Positions 1 through 11,635 of a stretch of DNA of 64,000 bases are shown piece by piece. The notes beneath the pieces were generated by a model. The model ran no database searches. It was not told the origin of the DNA and was given only the letters and a program-made list of their open reading frames with translations. Position numbers and translations under genes: made by a program. The DNA comes from Oegoconia quadripuncta (taxonomy: Eukaryota > Arthropoda > Insecta > Lepidoptera > Autostichidae). The stretch lies in assembly GCA_949316235.1 (NCBI GenBank), contig OX438758.1, positions 4,497,731-4,561,730 of the forward strand, in the 5' to 3' direction. Each line of letters starts with the position of its first letter. The stretch's first letter is position 1.

Positions 1-3000
1 ATACTAATAAATATGACTAAGTACTCAATACTTTTGATTCGATACCAAATTCTTACTCGGTATCGCATTGAAAGTACTTGGTATTGAATCGAATCAGTGT
101 GAATGTGTGGATGAAACGAATGTTACGAGTGATTATACAATATGGTGAACAAGTCGGAATAAGTGCCCTCTCTCGCTCGGTCCCTGGCAGGCGCAGGTTC
201 GCGCGAGCCGCCCATAGGTATTGCCCATATTGTCACTCACTCACTATTATGTCAGGACTTTTCGGCGGGAACTCGACGAGTGATGTTACACTTTTGTTTG
301 TGTTTCCTGCAATTTGTATATTGTGAGTTTTATATTGTATAGGCAGAATATTGTGAAGCAAAACACACACCGGATAAATTCACCCTGTATATTATAGGGA
401 AGTCATATTCTTCAAAATCCATAGAAAGTTCTATTGTCTAGCAAATTAAGCATAAAATTCTGCAATGGACAACCCAAACATTAGGATACTGTTTTGGATC
501 TGTAGAGATACCCGTCTTGTTATTAATTATTGTTTTGTCTATCCACATTTTTAGAAGTACTGCTAGCATTTAAACATGATAAGAATAAGTAAACAGTTTC
601 TTGATATTCTGACATTTCTTCCAGATTGTTCAGTGAATCGTTTAAAGAGGACCTTGAGAGTATATTCAATGTTTTACCACAAAAGAGACAGAATCTACTT
701 TTCTCAGCCACACTCACAGAAGACGTCAGGGAGTGTAAATTGCTTCCTTTGAACAAAGAGGTGAATTTGAATTTCTTACGAATCAAACAAAATCATTAAT
801 TCATTGTAGAAACTATTTTTTGTATTTTTTAAATTGGAAAATTGTTTGCAACGGTTTGCAAAACTAGTATTTGCTGGTCACATTTGAGATAAAAGTATGC
901 TTAAAATAAAAAAAAACAGTTCGAAATAAGATGATGACAAGACATACTTTTCTAAAATAGATTTGGCAGAAGCATGTGGAGTAAAGTAATTTTATTTTCG
1001 CATTTTTAAATAAACTTGCCAACGCCATCTACGAAGTTAGATGTAAATATTTTTTTATTTAAAAAAATATAAATATCTTTTATAATTAAAATTATTTACA
1101 GTTACATATTGACAACTTGAACTTATCTCACGACATAGGAGTCTTCTAAAGCTTTCCAATAGGTGAGACTGTGGTTAATCTAGGGTCAAACGCGTATCCA
1201 ATTCATCACAAAAAAAAAACAATATTTCAACAACTTTAATAGGTAATTATCATTTATGAAATAAAATAATAATTTATTTGCAAATTATGCTAAGGACATT
1301 GTGACAAAGTACGTAGCGGCGCGGCGGCGCGCCGCAGAACATTGTTCAAAGGAAAGATCTTTTTTTTTTTTTTTTTATATGAGAGGGCGGTAAACGAGCA
1401 TGCGGGTCACCTGATGGAAAGTAATCACTGCCGCCCATGGACACCTGCAACACTAAAATCTTAGGTGTAATATAATATATATTATTTATACAAGGTATTA
1501 ATTTGTATTGTATACAAAATTATTAGGCATCGGAGGTAGAACATATATGAAGGTTCAAAATCTTTATTTCGAAAACATATAATGGAAATCTGTTCGCGAA
1601 AAAATGTACAATCTTTTAAGAAAAATAGTGACATACATAATGTTAATACAAGATCATTTAAGGGGCAATACGCTTCTATTTTAAGGTTCCAGAAGACATT
1701 CAAAATTTGCCTTTAAATTAATTGAAAACCACCATAAAACAGAAATTATTCACTACAGGCTATTATAAAATTTATCCGCTTTCAATGGGTCACTTTGGAA
1801 TTCTATGGAGGAGGCCTATGTTCAGCAGTGGGCGTCATGTGGTTGATTGATGATGATGATGATTATAAAATTTCTGACTATTTGGATGATAAGCAAATAT
1901 GGACAGGATATTCAGTCTTAATTGTAACCCAACTTCTAAGTAAAAGAGCAACCCTTGAGTTTCTTGCTCGTTTTTCTCTGGGTCGTCAGATTTGCGAATG
2001 AGCAGTAATTTTAATGTTAAGTTAAAAAATGTAACGCTATCTAGTGATATTTTGATTTTATTAAATAAAATATTTTGCATTTATACCTAATAATCCCCTT
2101 TTTGCTTAGTACCCTCTTTTAAAAATTATTTAAACCATTTATTGCAGACACTGAAAATTTGGACAGAAAGTGACACACAACTAACGGTGTCAACCCTCGA
2201 TCAACGCTACGTAGTGTGCCCGGCGTATGCACGCGATGTGTACTTAGTACAGACGCTACGAAAGTACAGAGAGACAAAACCGAGCTCACATATTATAGTG
2301 TTCACAGATACTAAAAAGTGAGTATTCTGTAATTTTGATAGATAAAAGTTTATGTGCATTACAGTTACACACACAGTATACATCAAAACAAAAGTAATCA
2401 GGATTAAAAGTAATGTAACAGACGAAACATGTACAACTAATTTATGTGTTTGCCGCAGTAATACAAAAGGGTTATAGCTCATATACCCGCCTCCACACTC
2501 CTCCCACTGTAACTCCTGTAAGCGAGGATCAACAGTGGTACTCGACACGGCGCCTACTGAAGGTAGACGGTGCCCTACGTGATTCTATTGCTACCTTGGA
2601 CCCCAGACTAATTAAAGAAAAGAATAGGGTGTGTAAGTAGGAAAAGAAGTTTCCCACTTCCCCCATCGGCAAATCGGTTTGTTTAGTTACAGATTATAAA
2701 AAATATTATGTAGAATTAGGATAGTATACTTGGCAAAAGGAAGTGACTCAGCATTTGCTTACTTGAGAACATGATCTTGAGGAGCGCTGGTTTTGTCACT
2801 CCCTTCTTCCTAAGATGCTGAGTGGGAGCTAGTTGTGGAGGGCTTTCATTGACATTAACGTATATGAAATTACTTAGTGTGGAACTAAATGGCGCTGTGT
2901 GTATGTCCAAGGTTATTTATTTATGTATCTACAGGGAATGTCAAGTACTCTCGATGATGATGAACGCAATAGGTATGGATAACGTGTGCCTTCACGGGTT

Positions 3001-5372
3001 CATGCGTCAAAAGGAACGGGTGGCCGCCTTGACACAATTCAGGTCAAATCTCAAGTGCACCCTGGTCGCGACCAACGTCGCTGCTAGGGGCCTAGATATA
3101 CCCACCGTGGATTTGGTGGTCAACCACAAACTGCCACTGGAACCGAAGGAGTATATTCATAGGTGAGTTATCATTCATATCATTCTCGTGTTCGGTAACG
3201 GCAAGTGTACGGCATTGGTGTAGCGGTAGCGTCCTCGCGTAATGATTTTTAGCGTGTAGTCATCTATAGACTTCCAGAGCGATCGATTGGAAATGGCCTG
3301 CATCCAGTGACTTCCGTCGGGCTTCATCACGTGGACATCCTACGCTGCGTTTGCCAGTGCGTGGTAGAACTTTAATGTCCCACTGGCACATAGTTCTTCA
3401 AGCTATGTGGTCTGCCCACTGCCACTTCAATTTACTTATCTTCTGGGCTATGTCGGTGACTTAATTTTTCCATTGATTTCCTCGTTTCTGATCTCTCAGA
3501 GAAACGCCGTGTATCGCCTTCACCACAGCTCGTTGCATGACCTAGAGCTTTCTTATGAGACCATGTTTCAGTGAGATAACTCAGCACTGATAACATACAT
3601 GGATTGAAGAAAGAAAGAAACCATTTATTCAGCTTACAATGGGCATGTACATGAAAATTTTGAGATATTAAAACTAAAACATAATAATGCAAGCTGACAT
3701 AGATTCCAGCTCAGCATAATGCTGTGGCATGAACCATATAGTACTGAGTAGTTTGTAGGAGGTTAGGCGCTCATAGAAAAATAAAAAAAAAACAGACAAA
3801 TAAATAATCGACTCCACAGACACCGAAGACTCGTTTTTAAGCACTGACGTATTTTGGACGGGAAGACATTGCTTCCCGATAATATATCGTCATCGTCATA
3901 TCAGCCACAGGATGCCCATTGCTGAACATAAGCTTCCCGGTAGATTTCCATTATTTTCCGATATATTTTTTTTTTACGCACAACGGGTAAAAAACCTGAT
4001 ATTAAGTGAAGATGAAGTCGAAGGTGGAAGCGTACTGACCCGGAACATCTGGAGGACTGGCTATCTTATCTCTGACAACCGGAACACAACAATGCTATTA
4101 ACATTGCTGCTTGGCGGCAGATTTAGATAAGATGGTGGTAGCTAGCCAGGCGGACATTTAAAATGCCCTACCACCAATCAAACCGAGTACTTAAACATGT
4201 AGCCCGCTGGGGATCGAACCCGCGACCTCCGAATCGTAAGCCCAATGTTGTTTACATTGAGCCACGGAGAAATAATTATTGTTTATTATAGGGTGGGTAG
4301 GACAGCCCGAGCCGGTCGTAGCGGCCTGGCGATATCTCTCATCACCCCCTTTGACATCTTGCGGCTCGGCGAGATCGAGGACCAGATCAAAACTAAACTC
4401 TGCGAGTATAAGATCGATGGTATGTTCATTATACTTATAAGACTATGTCCGCTACTGAAACCTCCCAAAGATCAATTTGCATCGTATGAAAGGATTGGCT
4501 ACGCGGTGCAAAACTCGTCTCCTGTCATCTTGTCCCTAAATTAAATAAGCATTTTTAAAACGTCTTCGTTCGACGTGAGATCAGGCGCAGGTGATTACCC
4601 AATGCCACTTCAACCCAGCTGAGTTCTTTTGTGAGCTTATCTCAGCTATCGCTCATTCCTACTGCCAAGTTATTGACCTCGTAAATCTTAGGATACAACA
4701 AAGAGGGAAGAGCATTTTATTTTAAATTTTCAATGTCTACTAACATAGTTATAGCATAGAGGAATAACACTACCCGAAGTTATAGGTACTAACAAAGATG
4801 GACCTTATTGTCTGGAAAATAAATGATTTATTATTTTCACCAGGTGTGGGATATGTCTTACGCAGATACTCCCCTCCTTTAAGGACTTAAAGGGTGCGAT
4901 TTGACCATTGCTTCCTTCACCGCATTCGCAGTCGAGAGATTCGGCCAGTCATCGGAAAAAGATATATATTAATATCCTTAGTTAGACATACATACATATT
5001 ATTAATGTAAGCTCCATAAGTGGGATCTAATTATCCGTAACGCGTAGCAGGATTCGAACCCGCGATCTCTAGACATAGCCGTCAGGCTCTCTAACCAACC
5101 ACTACACTAAACAGGTTGTCAGTACAGATTGGAAAAAGTCACTCGAGGCGGGCGATCGTAAGTTTGTCTGCACCAATAACGCTGTATCGATGTTAATTCA
5201 ATCCTCAATTTCAGATGACGAAGCTGTAAAAGTGTTCACTACGGTGAGCGTGACGCGTCGGGAGCAGGAAGCTCAGCTAGATAACGAAGAGTTCGAGGTG
5301 CGCAAGCGCAACTATCGCGTCAAGCGGTGGATCCAGGCAGGAGCAGATCCTGACATGATGGAGGAAGGGTGA
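1..5372 (+). CDS. DDX49: DEAD-box RNA helicase, DDX49/Dbp8 family (3' part of gene)
   Basis: This is an ATP-dependent RNA helicase; the DDX49/Dbp8 family acts in the nucleolus on 18S/small-subunit rRNA maturation. Five exons (625-760, 2148-2317, 2935-3162, 4292-4419, 5215-5372) have AG/GT boundaries and join without a frame break to about 271 codons. Visible motifs in order are LLFSATL (motif III), HIIVFTDT (IV), a KQKER..L block, ATNVAARGLDIP (V) and HRVGRTARAG (VI), then the family-specific tail with TRREQEAQLD and KRWIQAGADPD. The KQKER, RGLDIPTV and tail blocks favour DDX49 over other DEAD-box paralogues. Exons for the Q motif, Walker A and DEAD box must lie before base 1, so the gene is incomplete here. 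Motif V has Asn where Asp is usual. The end is uncertain: TGA at 5370-5372 stops the ORF, but a GT donor at 5369 would allow a further Lys-rich exon, which I did not find. The introns hold SINE and LINE pieces. Confidence 0.9.
250..345 (+). repeat. Copy of the 5' end of a short non-LTR retroelement
   Basis: The core at about 264-285 (GGCGGGAACTC followed by a GAGTGA block) matches 26,611-26,632 with one mismatch in about 20 bases. At 26.6 kb the block lies 7 bases inside a target-site-flanked retroelement, so I read this as a second, diverged copy lying in a helicase intron. The block also contains a GGCGGGAA string of E2F-site type, so a shared regulatory site is the alternative. Confidence 0.4.
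625..760 (+). CDS. DDX49: DDX49 exon with motif III (SAT)
   Basis: The acceptor is ttcttccag at 616-624 and the donor is gtgaat at 761. The exon starts with one base completing a split codon and encodes 45 residues including KRQNLLFSATLTEDV. The Ser-Ala-Thr motif couples ATP hydrolysis to unwinding. Confidence 0.88.
1360..1455 (-). mobile_element. 3' end fragment of a CR1/Jockey-like LINE
   Basis: A T-run (poly-A on the minus strand) is followed by about 80 bases nearly identical to 53,570-53,650, where the same tail is joined to recognisable reverse-transcriptase C-terminal coding sequence. Only the 3' end is present. Confidence 0.65.
1795..1870 (+). mobile_element. RTE-type LINE 3' terminus
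   Basis: The string GAGGCC..GTTCAGCAGTGGGC followed by a (TGATGA)n run is the typical RTE end. It corresponds to the AFAQQWDTMGS C-terminus preserved at 35,180-35,215. No more of the element is present. Confidence 0.55.
2148..2317 (+). CDS. DDX49: DDX49 exon with motif IV
   Basis: The acceptor is attgcag (ends 2147) and the donor is GTGAGT at 2318. The exon encodes 56 codons plus two bases, including LDQRYVVCPAYARD and SSHIIVFTDT, the start of RecA-like domain 2. Confidence 0.9.
2868..2930 (+). repeat. SINE-A 3' end fragment abutting the exon 3 acceptor
   Basis: TTAGTGTGGAACTA followed by GGCGCTGTGTGTATGTCC is the 3' body of the Val-like tRNA-derived SINE (full copies at 39,518, 52,943 and 54,153). 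Its TTAT-rich tail runs into the acceptor at 2931-2934, so the SINE tail supplies the pyrimidine-rich tract for the next exon. Confidence 0.75.
2935..3162 (+). CDS. DDX49: DDX49 exon with motif V
   Basis: The acceptor tctacag ends at 2934 and the donor GTGAGT begins at 3163. The exon encodes MRQKERVAALTQF, ATNVAARGLDIPTV and ends within the HR of motif VI, the Arg codon being split with the next exon. Confidence 0.92.
3240..3600 (-). mobile_element. Degenerate RTE-type LINE fragment
   Basis: On the minus strand this parallels 58,256-58,650, with shared blocks CATCCAGTGACTTCC and GTGGACATCCTACGCTGC. That copy encodes an RTE reverse-transcriptase C-terminus of the KVLE..TGKRSVGRP type. Frame is lost here. 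It lies in the helicase intron between motif V and motif VI exons. Confidence 0.6.
3966..4269 (-). repeat. SINE-B, full length
   Basis: This is a tRNA-derived SINE in reverse orientation. The head at 4269 reads CTCCGTGGCTCAATGTAAA (A-box-like), followed by B-box-like GGGTTCGATCCC, then a body of about 230 bases and a poly-A/T tail at 3966-3975. Its head ends 21 bases before the exon 4 splice acceptor (4290-4291). Confidence 0.85.
4292..4419 (+). CDS. DDX49: DDX49 exon with motif VI
   Basis: The acceptor tttattatag ends at 4291 and the donor gtatgt begins at 4420. The exon encodes VGRTARAGRSGLAISLITP and EIEDQIKTKLCEYKID. The arginines of motif VI contact ATP phosphates in this family. Confidence 0.92.
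4970..5118 (-). repeat. SINE-A-like copy, diverged
   Basis: The head on the minus strand reads GACAACCTGTTTAGTGTAGT (A box region) with B-box GGGTTCGAATCC. The body differs from other SINE-A copies. It lies about 95 bases before the last visible helicase exon. Confidence 0.65.
5215..5372 (+). CDS. DDX49: DDX49 C-terminal exon
   Basis: The acceptor aatttcag ends at 5214. The exon encodes DDEAVKVFTTVSVTRREQEA and the KRWIQAGADPDMMEEG tail, then TGA at 5370. Relatives carry roughly 50 more Lys/Arg-rich residues, so either this end is shortened or splicing occurs at the GT at 5369. Confidence 0.8.
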
Positions 5373-7779
5373 GGAGCGCTTTTTACTCGGCTAAACCGAA
5401 TGTGGATTTTTATTATTTACGACCAATTAAGTCAAGTGTTTTTAATCTTATATCAGAGTATAAATGGTACTCCTTAGTTATAAATATGGATGGAGATTTT
5501 ATTTGTTTACTTATTCATTGCATTGACAGTTTTTCAAATTTAGAAATTTTGCTTCCGCCTGTTTTCTTGTTTATCCTACTGCCCCAGAAAGGAATTCTAC
5601 ATTTCAATTTTATTTTTAATGCACAATGGGTTAGTTCGTCCCTTAATCACACCAACGTTAAGTAAACATGGGGTTGAAGGAGGAAGCATTCTCACCCTAC
5701 CTGCCGTTATATACTTACCTAAATCAACTTATAAATATACATACACTCGCAAAACATTACCCTCGTTCCTTAAGCTTCGTTTTCAATTTAAGAGTCTTGT
5801 CTTGTCGGTAGAGTAATGAACACGTCTCTCCTTTCTTGGGCGTCGGGTAAAAAACTAAAATAAGATGCATTCATAGATTTTAAAATTCCCATACAAATCG
5901 ATTTATAATAGTTTGAGATTCTTCCTTTTTTTCATGCACAATAGTAAGATGAGTAAGTACCTTTGATAGATCAAGTCGGGTCGTGCCAGCTCGACCTAAT
6001 TCAGGAACCAATAAATCAAATCAATAACATTTATTACAGTAATCATTAATTTATTTAATAATAATAATACATTGTATAATTTACAAATGAATATAACAAT
6101 TATATATTTTTAAGCAAAACGACGCACCGATGGCAAATAATTTGGCACAAAAATTAGGTAGAAGCCATCATTAAATTAAGAATATTTAAAATTATTTTCT
6201 AGGGCGATAAAAATATCTTTTTTATTTTGCGTTAGTTCGAAAAGAATTATAAACCGCACTTTAAATATAATTTCTAAGTCACGTGATAGGTATCTTTATA
6301 TATTTGTAAAGCTAGCGATTTTACTAGGTGCTATTGTGTCCATAATTTATCATAAAAAATCTACATTGCATATATTTCTACCAATACAGGAATTACTTGC
6401 ATACAATTATAACTGCATTAGGTCAGAAAGAACCGGTCAAGATGTTCAAATAATAACTGACATGCCCGTGCCAAGATGAACCTCATACTTCACTAAAACT
6501 GAGCGGCATTTGAATGGAAATGAGAGAATATATTGTAGCCATAGATTTTTCTAGTAACATAATCAGTGTTGCCTTTTTATATTTATCGTTCGGCCAATAT
6601 GTTAGTAGGTACTTTATTCTGCTAATTATGGACATTAGTCGCAAGCTGGATTCAGGCCAGCGACTGCAGTCGCTGGGGTAAACTGAAAATTTACTAGCTT
6701 ATCGCTTGCGGCTCCGCGTAAATTACTATATTGCTTTTTTGAGGACGAAAAGTAGCTTGTCCTTTTCCGGGTTCCCTCTCTGCTAAAGGACAACAGCACA
6801 GATCCATACATCTTTGGGCCAGTTTGTTGTCACTTCAATTAATAAATATAGTCTTGAACTCTTAGTACCAGACGTGCTAAAAACCTAACACATATATTTT
6901 TAAAGGACTTTAGAAAAGAACAAAAGAGGTTTGAAATATGGTTTGGGGAACTTTGAAATTATATACTGGCAACATTAACCACATGCATTCTCACGCATGG
7001 AAACTAAATGCTAGGCCAAAGAAATATTGTTTTTTCTTTTCAGAGTCGTACGTCGCTCGCTCGCTGTTGCTGTTATCCCGTTATCCCTACTTAAATTATA
7101 ACCTCACAGTCAAAAATGTCAGTTGTCACTTGTCTATTTTTTTTATTTTTTTTTGGAAAGAATTTAGTTTTTGTATAGTTTGTGAGCCAAAATGTTTTCT
7201 GAGAGCGATATTTTCAAATATTTCTTATAACTATACTAAGGTTCCAAAAATTCTTTTGAATAGCTAAGTTGATAGTCTTTAGTACCGGCTTTTTTTAGGT
7301 TTACCTTTTATTAGGTGTACCTTTTATTAGGTGACACAACACTGGCCCAAAAATGCTGATGTCTTTTCAATACAATCGGTTCAGAGATTTAGTCGGGAAA
7401 ATGTATCAAACAGACACACCTAAATATTGATCTAAATGTGAATACAAACTTATATTGGTAAAACGATATACAATAACAATACAATAATATTAATAACATA
7501 GACATATTCTTTTCTACTGTGACTATTACGATACTAAAATCTCTTTAGTGTTGCCGATCACAAAATATAAATTAAAATTTTGAGCAAAACATACAATACT
7601 TATCCTGTGAAATGCATAAAAAAGTACTTGTAATTTATTACAGAAATCTGTCACCGAGCTGTTTGTTAATTATCTTCAGCAATGGCAATAAATTAAACTG
7701 CGCACATGCTTCTGATTGTAACACAGCCAAAGTAATTGTTCGGTCATATTTTCTGACTTACATAAACATTAAGTCTCGT
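5373..7779. other. Intergenic AT-rich sequence, no gene seen
   Basis: This lies between the convergent DDX49 and tollip genes. I see a diverged SINE-B remnant (about 5605-5700, minus), short A/T runs and a short GC-richer stretch near 6640-6720. No coding pattern, tRNA or long inverted repeat was recognised. Confidence 0.5.
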
Positions 7780-8215
7780 AAGGCTGGGAATACACATCAC
7801 GATTTTTCCATCAGATAGTCGGATCCGACTATCGAGAGGTGTTGGCGCCATTATTTTGTTTGAACATTCAATACACGTCCGATCTGACCTAAGAGTAATT
7901 CGTCATCCATTTTTTTTTCTGCTCCGCATGCAAGCACACCGAATAATAGCTCGAGAACGCCCGAGTTCAAACAAAGTCTGCCGTAACAAACGGACGTGTA
8001 TCAAGTAAATACGATCAGATAGTCTGCCCTTACATTATGTAATTTCATCGGTATCGTCATCGATAACGTTAGCCAATGAGAAACCTTTAAATTACCGATT
8101 GTGCCAACCAATTACATGTCAGAACGTAACCGATGACGATTTCGATGAAATTAAGTAATAGAACCCCTGATCAGATAATCGAATCCATAATCTGACGGTT
8201 ATTCCCGCCCTAAGA
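7780..8215. mobile_element. Nested inverted-repeat (MITE-like) element
   Basis: Outer arms read roughly AAGGCTGGGAATACACA at the left and its imperfect complement ending ATTCCCGCCCTAAG at the right. An inner pair (ATTTCATCGGTATCGTCATC against a complementary block near 8125-8155) suggests a second MITE inserted in the first. No transposase is encoded. Confidence 0.5.
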
Positions 8216-8659
8216 TCCTTTAAGTATAGTCTGAAACAGATGTTTTCTCACATGATTTTGGATAATTAACAGACTTCTTTATATTTAGTTTCAGCAATTA
8301 CTGAGTTCAACCGTATAACCAGAGTACATCGAAAAACATACATGATTTCTTTGAAATATTTAATTTGTATTATGTAAATGTCTGTCTGCTTCAGACTGTA
8401 CATTAGGATCACACCCTTGTTATGATTTGCCATGGCTGGTGGTTTTTCTTGACCTAAAATAAATAATTTTAAAAAGATTTTTTGGCAAATTATAATAAAG
8501 TTTTGGCTAACATACCTAAAGGATTAAAATTAAGCACGTGCGCAGTAAGTTGTTGAAAGACTAACTAACTTAGCTTAACAAACCCTTCTCAAGATTGAGA
8601 TGACCTTTGAATTTAAGAATCTGTTGTTTAATAAACAACAAACAGTATCAAAATAAAAG

Positions 8660-8715
8660 TGGAAGTCTATGGTCTCTGCCTATCCCTACGGGAAACAGGC
8701 GTGACTTTATGTATG
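8660..8715 (+). mobile_element. RTE LINE 3' terminus (24.9-kb family)
   Basis: AAGTGGAAGTCTATGGTCTC continuing to AAACAGGCGTGACTTTATGT matches the minus-strand 3' end of the element at 24,877-25,849 (C-terminus [15 protein letters not shown]). Only the last 55 bases remain. Confidence 0.7.
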
Positions 8716-8735
8716 GACGAAAAAATTGTATTGAG

Positions 8736-9262
8736 ACTAAGGCCCATTAATAAACCATTCTCAAGATTGAGAACAGGCTTGTGATCGGTCTCAAGTAAAC
8801 GTGTTGATTAATAAACCTAACTTGAGATCTGAAACGCACGTGAATATTCAAGGAGTACTCACTTTAGAGGTGCGCCGAGATTCACGTATTAATAAACGAA
8901 ACTCAAGACTATCATTCATTCGCCGCTGAGGGGAATACTTGAATAGTGATCTCAGTTGAGTAGACCTCAAGATTGGTTTATAAATTAGCACGGAGCTTGA
9001 GATAGCGTCAACTGCTTAAGACGCATCTCGGATGATACAGCCTCAAGACTTGTATTGAGAATTATTTAGCCTAAGGCCCGTATTAATAAACCGTTCTCAG
9101 ATTGGGTGGCATTAAGTTGATACTTGAGAACCTGTTGGATATTAAAACAGTATCAAAAAAAACAGTATTTAGACTGAGACGCGATCTCAATCTCAAGAAC
9201 GGTTTATTAATACGGGCCTAAGATGCGATCTCAATCTCAAGATCGATTTAATACGGCCCTAC
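8736..9262. mobile_element. Nested foldback MITE family
   Basis: Arms carry GGCCCGTATTAATAAACC and the complementary GGTTTATTAATACGGGCC. The tightest unit, 9068-9223, is a hairpin-forming element of about 155 bases; similar ends at 8740 and 9250 suggest one copy inside another. Part of the interior (8975-9060) recurs inverted at 57,360-57,450. It is non-coding. Confidence 0.65.
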
Positions 9263-10320
9263 GTTTCTTAGGCTGAGCTCGAACCTTTGTTTAATCAACT
9301 ATAGAAATTAGTTTTCATATAAACTTAAATTCACCAAAAATATAGCAAATTATGGTGTTTTATGTATTTTAATTTAATAATAACATCAACAACATTTGAG
9401 ATCTACTTACCGTGAATTAAATATTATGTTTATATTTGGTTATTTTTACTATCATTCAACATTTTTTTTTTCAATATTTTTCCTTAATCCAAGGTTACTT
9501 ATTTTATTCACGACAACTAGACTACTAGTTATAATTATTGTTGCTAAAATACAGAGAATTCAACACATTTTCTGTATTTTCATTTTGTGAATAAAATCTG
9601 AATGTACGATTGGTCTAACGAATTCCATCCCATTTTTATTTTTTCATTAGTATAAATAATTCTTTTATAGCATTTTTTGTTGTGCAATAAATTCTTATTT
9701 GATTTAAAAATATCCATACACTTGCACTTTACCGTTAAAATTATATTACAGGATGTTGTTTTAAACACTGGTCAAATTTTATATAACAAAAATCATCATC
9801 ATCAGACTTACATGTCTCACTGGGACAGGGTATAATCAAATCACATAATGGATGTCTGAGGTACTGAACTGTTGTATGGAACAGCTGATTTCAAATTTTG
9901 TTATTTTTATGTACAACGGTGTTAACCCTTAAATTCAATCACACCTAGTGCCTGGCAATCTTATCACAAACAACCGGAACACAACGGCAGATTTGGATGA
10001 TGATGATGATAGCTAAGGCGAAGATTAAAAAGTGTGTATTGAGTCGTTAATAATACAGAGGCGGTAATAGTAAAAGCCGTTATCATTCCATAAAGCAGCT
10101 TAAAATGCAATACCAGTGTATAAAACAAGAGCCCGAATTTGCTGGCTTAATTATAATATTGAAGGCATTGACAGCAAATGTACGATTGACACTTGACATA
10201 GCGCTTCAGCACCGCATGTAATTCTTCAGGTCTTATAGCATACATATTTCACAATGACACATAGCTAACTAGCTCAACATGTAGATGTAATGGAACTCGT
10301 CTAGGGATTTAAGTAGCTTC
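9263..10320. other. Intergenic AT-rich sequence
   Basis: Only a diverged minus-strand SINE-B remnant is recognisable at about 9905-10,020 (CAACCGGAACACAACGGCAG core). The rest shows no coding or RNA pattern. Confidence 0.4.
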
Positions 10321-10324
10321 CTAG

Positions 10325-10500
10325 ACATGGACAAGTCCTTTTATCCTACGAGATCAGGTATGAAGAAATCCGTAGAAGAACTAAACTCACTGACATAGCC
10401 CAATGGAATAGTAAGTTGACTTGGTAGAGGGCAGAATACATAAACCGAATTGTTGGCCGGTGGGGCTTAATTCTACAGTGGATACCACGCACCCGAAACG
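10325..10500 (+). mobile_element. RTE-type LINE fragment
   Basis: With frame breaks the translation contains YEEIRRRTKLTDIAQWNSKL followed by IVGRWGLILQWIPRTRNV. This is the RTE segment just after the reverse-transcriptase core. It is decayed and non-functional. Confidence 0.65.
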
Positions 10501-10984
10501 TCCACGCATAAGTACGTCCTATGAAATGTTACCTAAGGTTCAGTTCATTTGAAAAAAACGACCAAAAGAGTTCTGAAGAGAGAATGGTTGAGCTGTGTCA
10601 CTATTCTTCTTCAATTTAAGAGCTATGCTCTTGTCGGTGGAGTAATGACCACGTCTCTCTACTTTCCGCCCTAGTTTTAACCTCTTGGTACGACACGACA
10701 TTCACGTTTTCTTTCACTTGGTCAAAGTAATTACGCCTAGGTCTTCCCCTCTTTCCTATTACGTGACGTATAATCTCACAGACAACCCACCTACATCACC
10801 AATTGCTGGAGTGTGGTCGAACAGCAGTCTACAGACAATTTTATTTCTGAAGAAGTACTCTATAGATGGGTATATGTAGGGAGTGCCTTTTCAACAAATT
10901 TTATTTCGACAGCGAGACACACGTCTACTTGCTTTCACGCATTCTTTTATATATCCCTAGATAAGTTACATACCTTTGCAAAAC

Positions 10985-11290
10985 ACAAACACTCTGAGCA
11001 AACACATGCTCAACATAGGGCTCCGAGAAACAGGAATGTGCAGACTTTGCCTCCTCGCAGAGGAAACACCTGCACATCTGCTGTGTGAATGTGGCCCGCT
11101 AATGCGTAAACGTAATATCCACCTGGGCAGACACTTATTACACCCGGATGAGATAAAAACCATCGGTGCCAGGAAAATTATCCAATTCCTCAAAGAGGCA
11201 AACCTGAGCAACGAACTGTAGGTTAGTGGCGATCACAATAGATCGGCAACGGTCGCAGTGATACAGGTCTCCGATGACCTGCAACAGCCA
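10985..11290 (+). pseudogene. LINE RNase H / Cys-His C-terminal fragment
   Basis: The reading frame to the stop at 11,219-11,221 contains LRETGMCRLCLLAEETPAHL then LCEC, the C-x2-C-x(n)-H-x4-C pattern that closes the ORF2 of RNase-H-bearing LINEs (Jockey/R1/I group). About 75 codons remain, followed by a short 3' UTR with GCGATCACAATAG. No upstream RT is present, so this is a 5'-truncated insertion. Confidence 0.7.
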
Positions 11291-11559
11291 CACACACACA
11301 TACAATACATACCTTTTGTAATAATTAATAATGCGGCGGGTCAGTGACCTCATTCGCACTACACACAAACCTTTACAGGTTTTCGTAGGCGTCTTATAGC
11401 GAAGATTGTTAAAATAATGTTCTATGGTTAAATACACTAAAAAAAAAAATTAAAAGAATAAGATAACTCGCTTTGGGGATAGAACCTGTTGGTTAACCAA
11501 TATCACGGAAAACGGAGACGAATGAAATGCGAGTGAATGAAGCGAAAGAGTTCTGTCAG

Positions 11560-11635
11560 GATCGTAGCAAGTGGAAGTCTGTGGTCTCTGCTTACCCCTA
11601 CTACGGGAAACAGGCTTGACTTTATGTATATATAT
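11560..11635 (+). mobile_element. RTE LINE 3' terminus (24.9-kb family)
   Basis: The sequence encodes a [18 protein letters not shown] end with AAACAGGCTTGACTTTATGT and a TATA-rich tail, matching the 3' end of 24,877-25,849. It lies about 210 bases beyond the tollip stop codon. Confidence 0.7.

Noticed and set aside
1835..2080. 81-codon minus-strand ORF ending in His repeats
   Set aside because: The His run is the antisense of the (ATG)n tail of an RTE LINE end.
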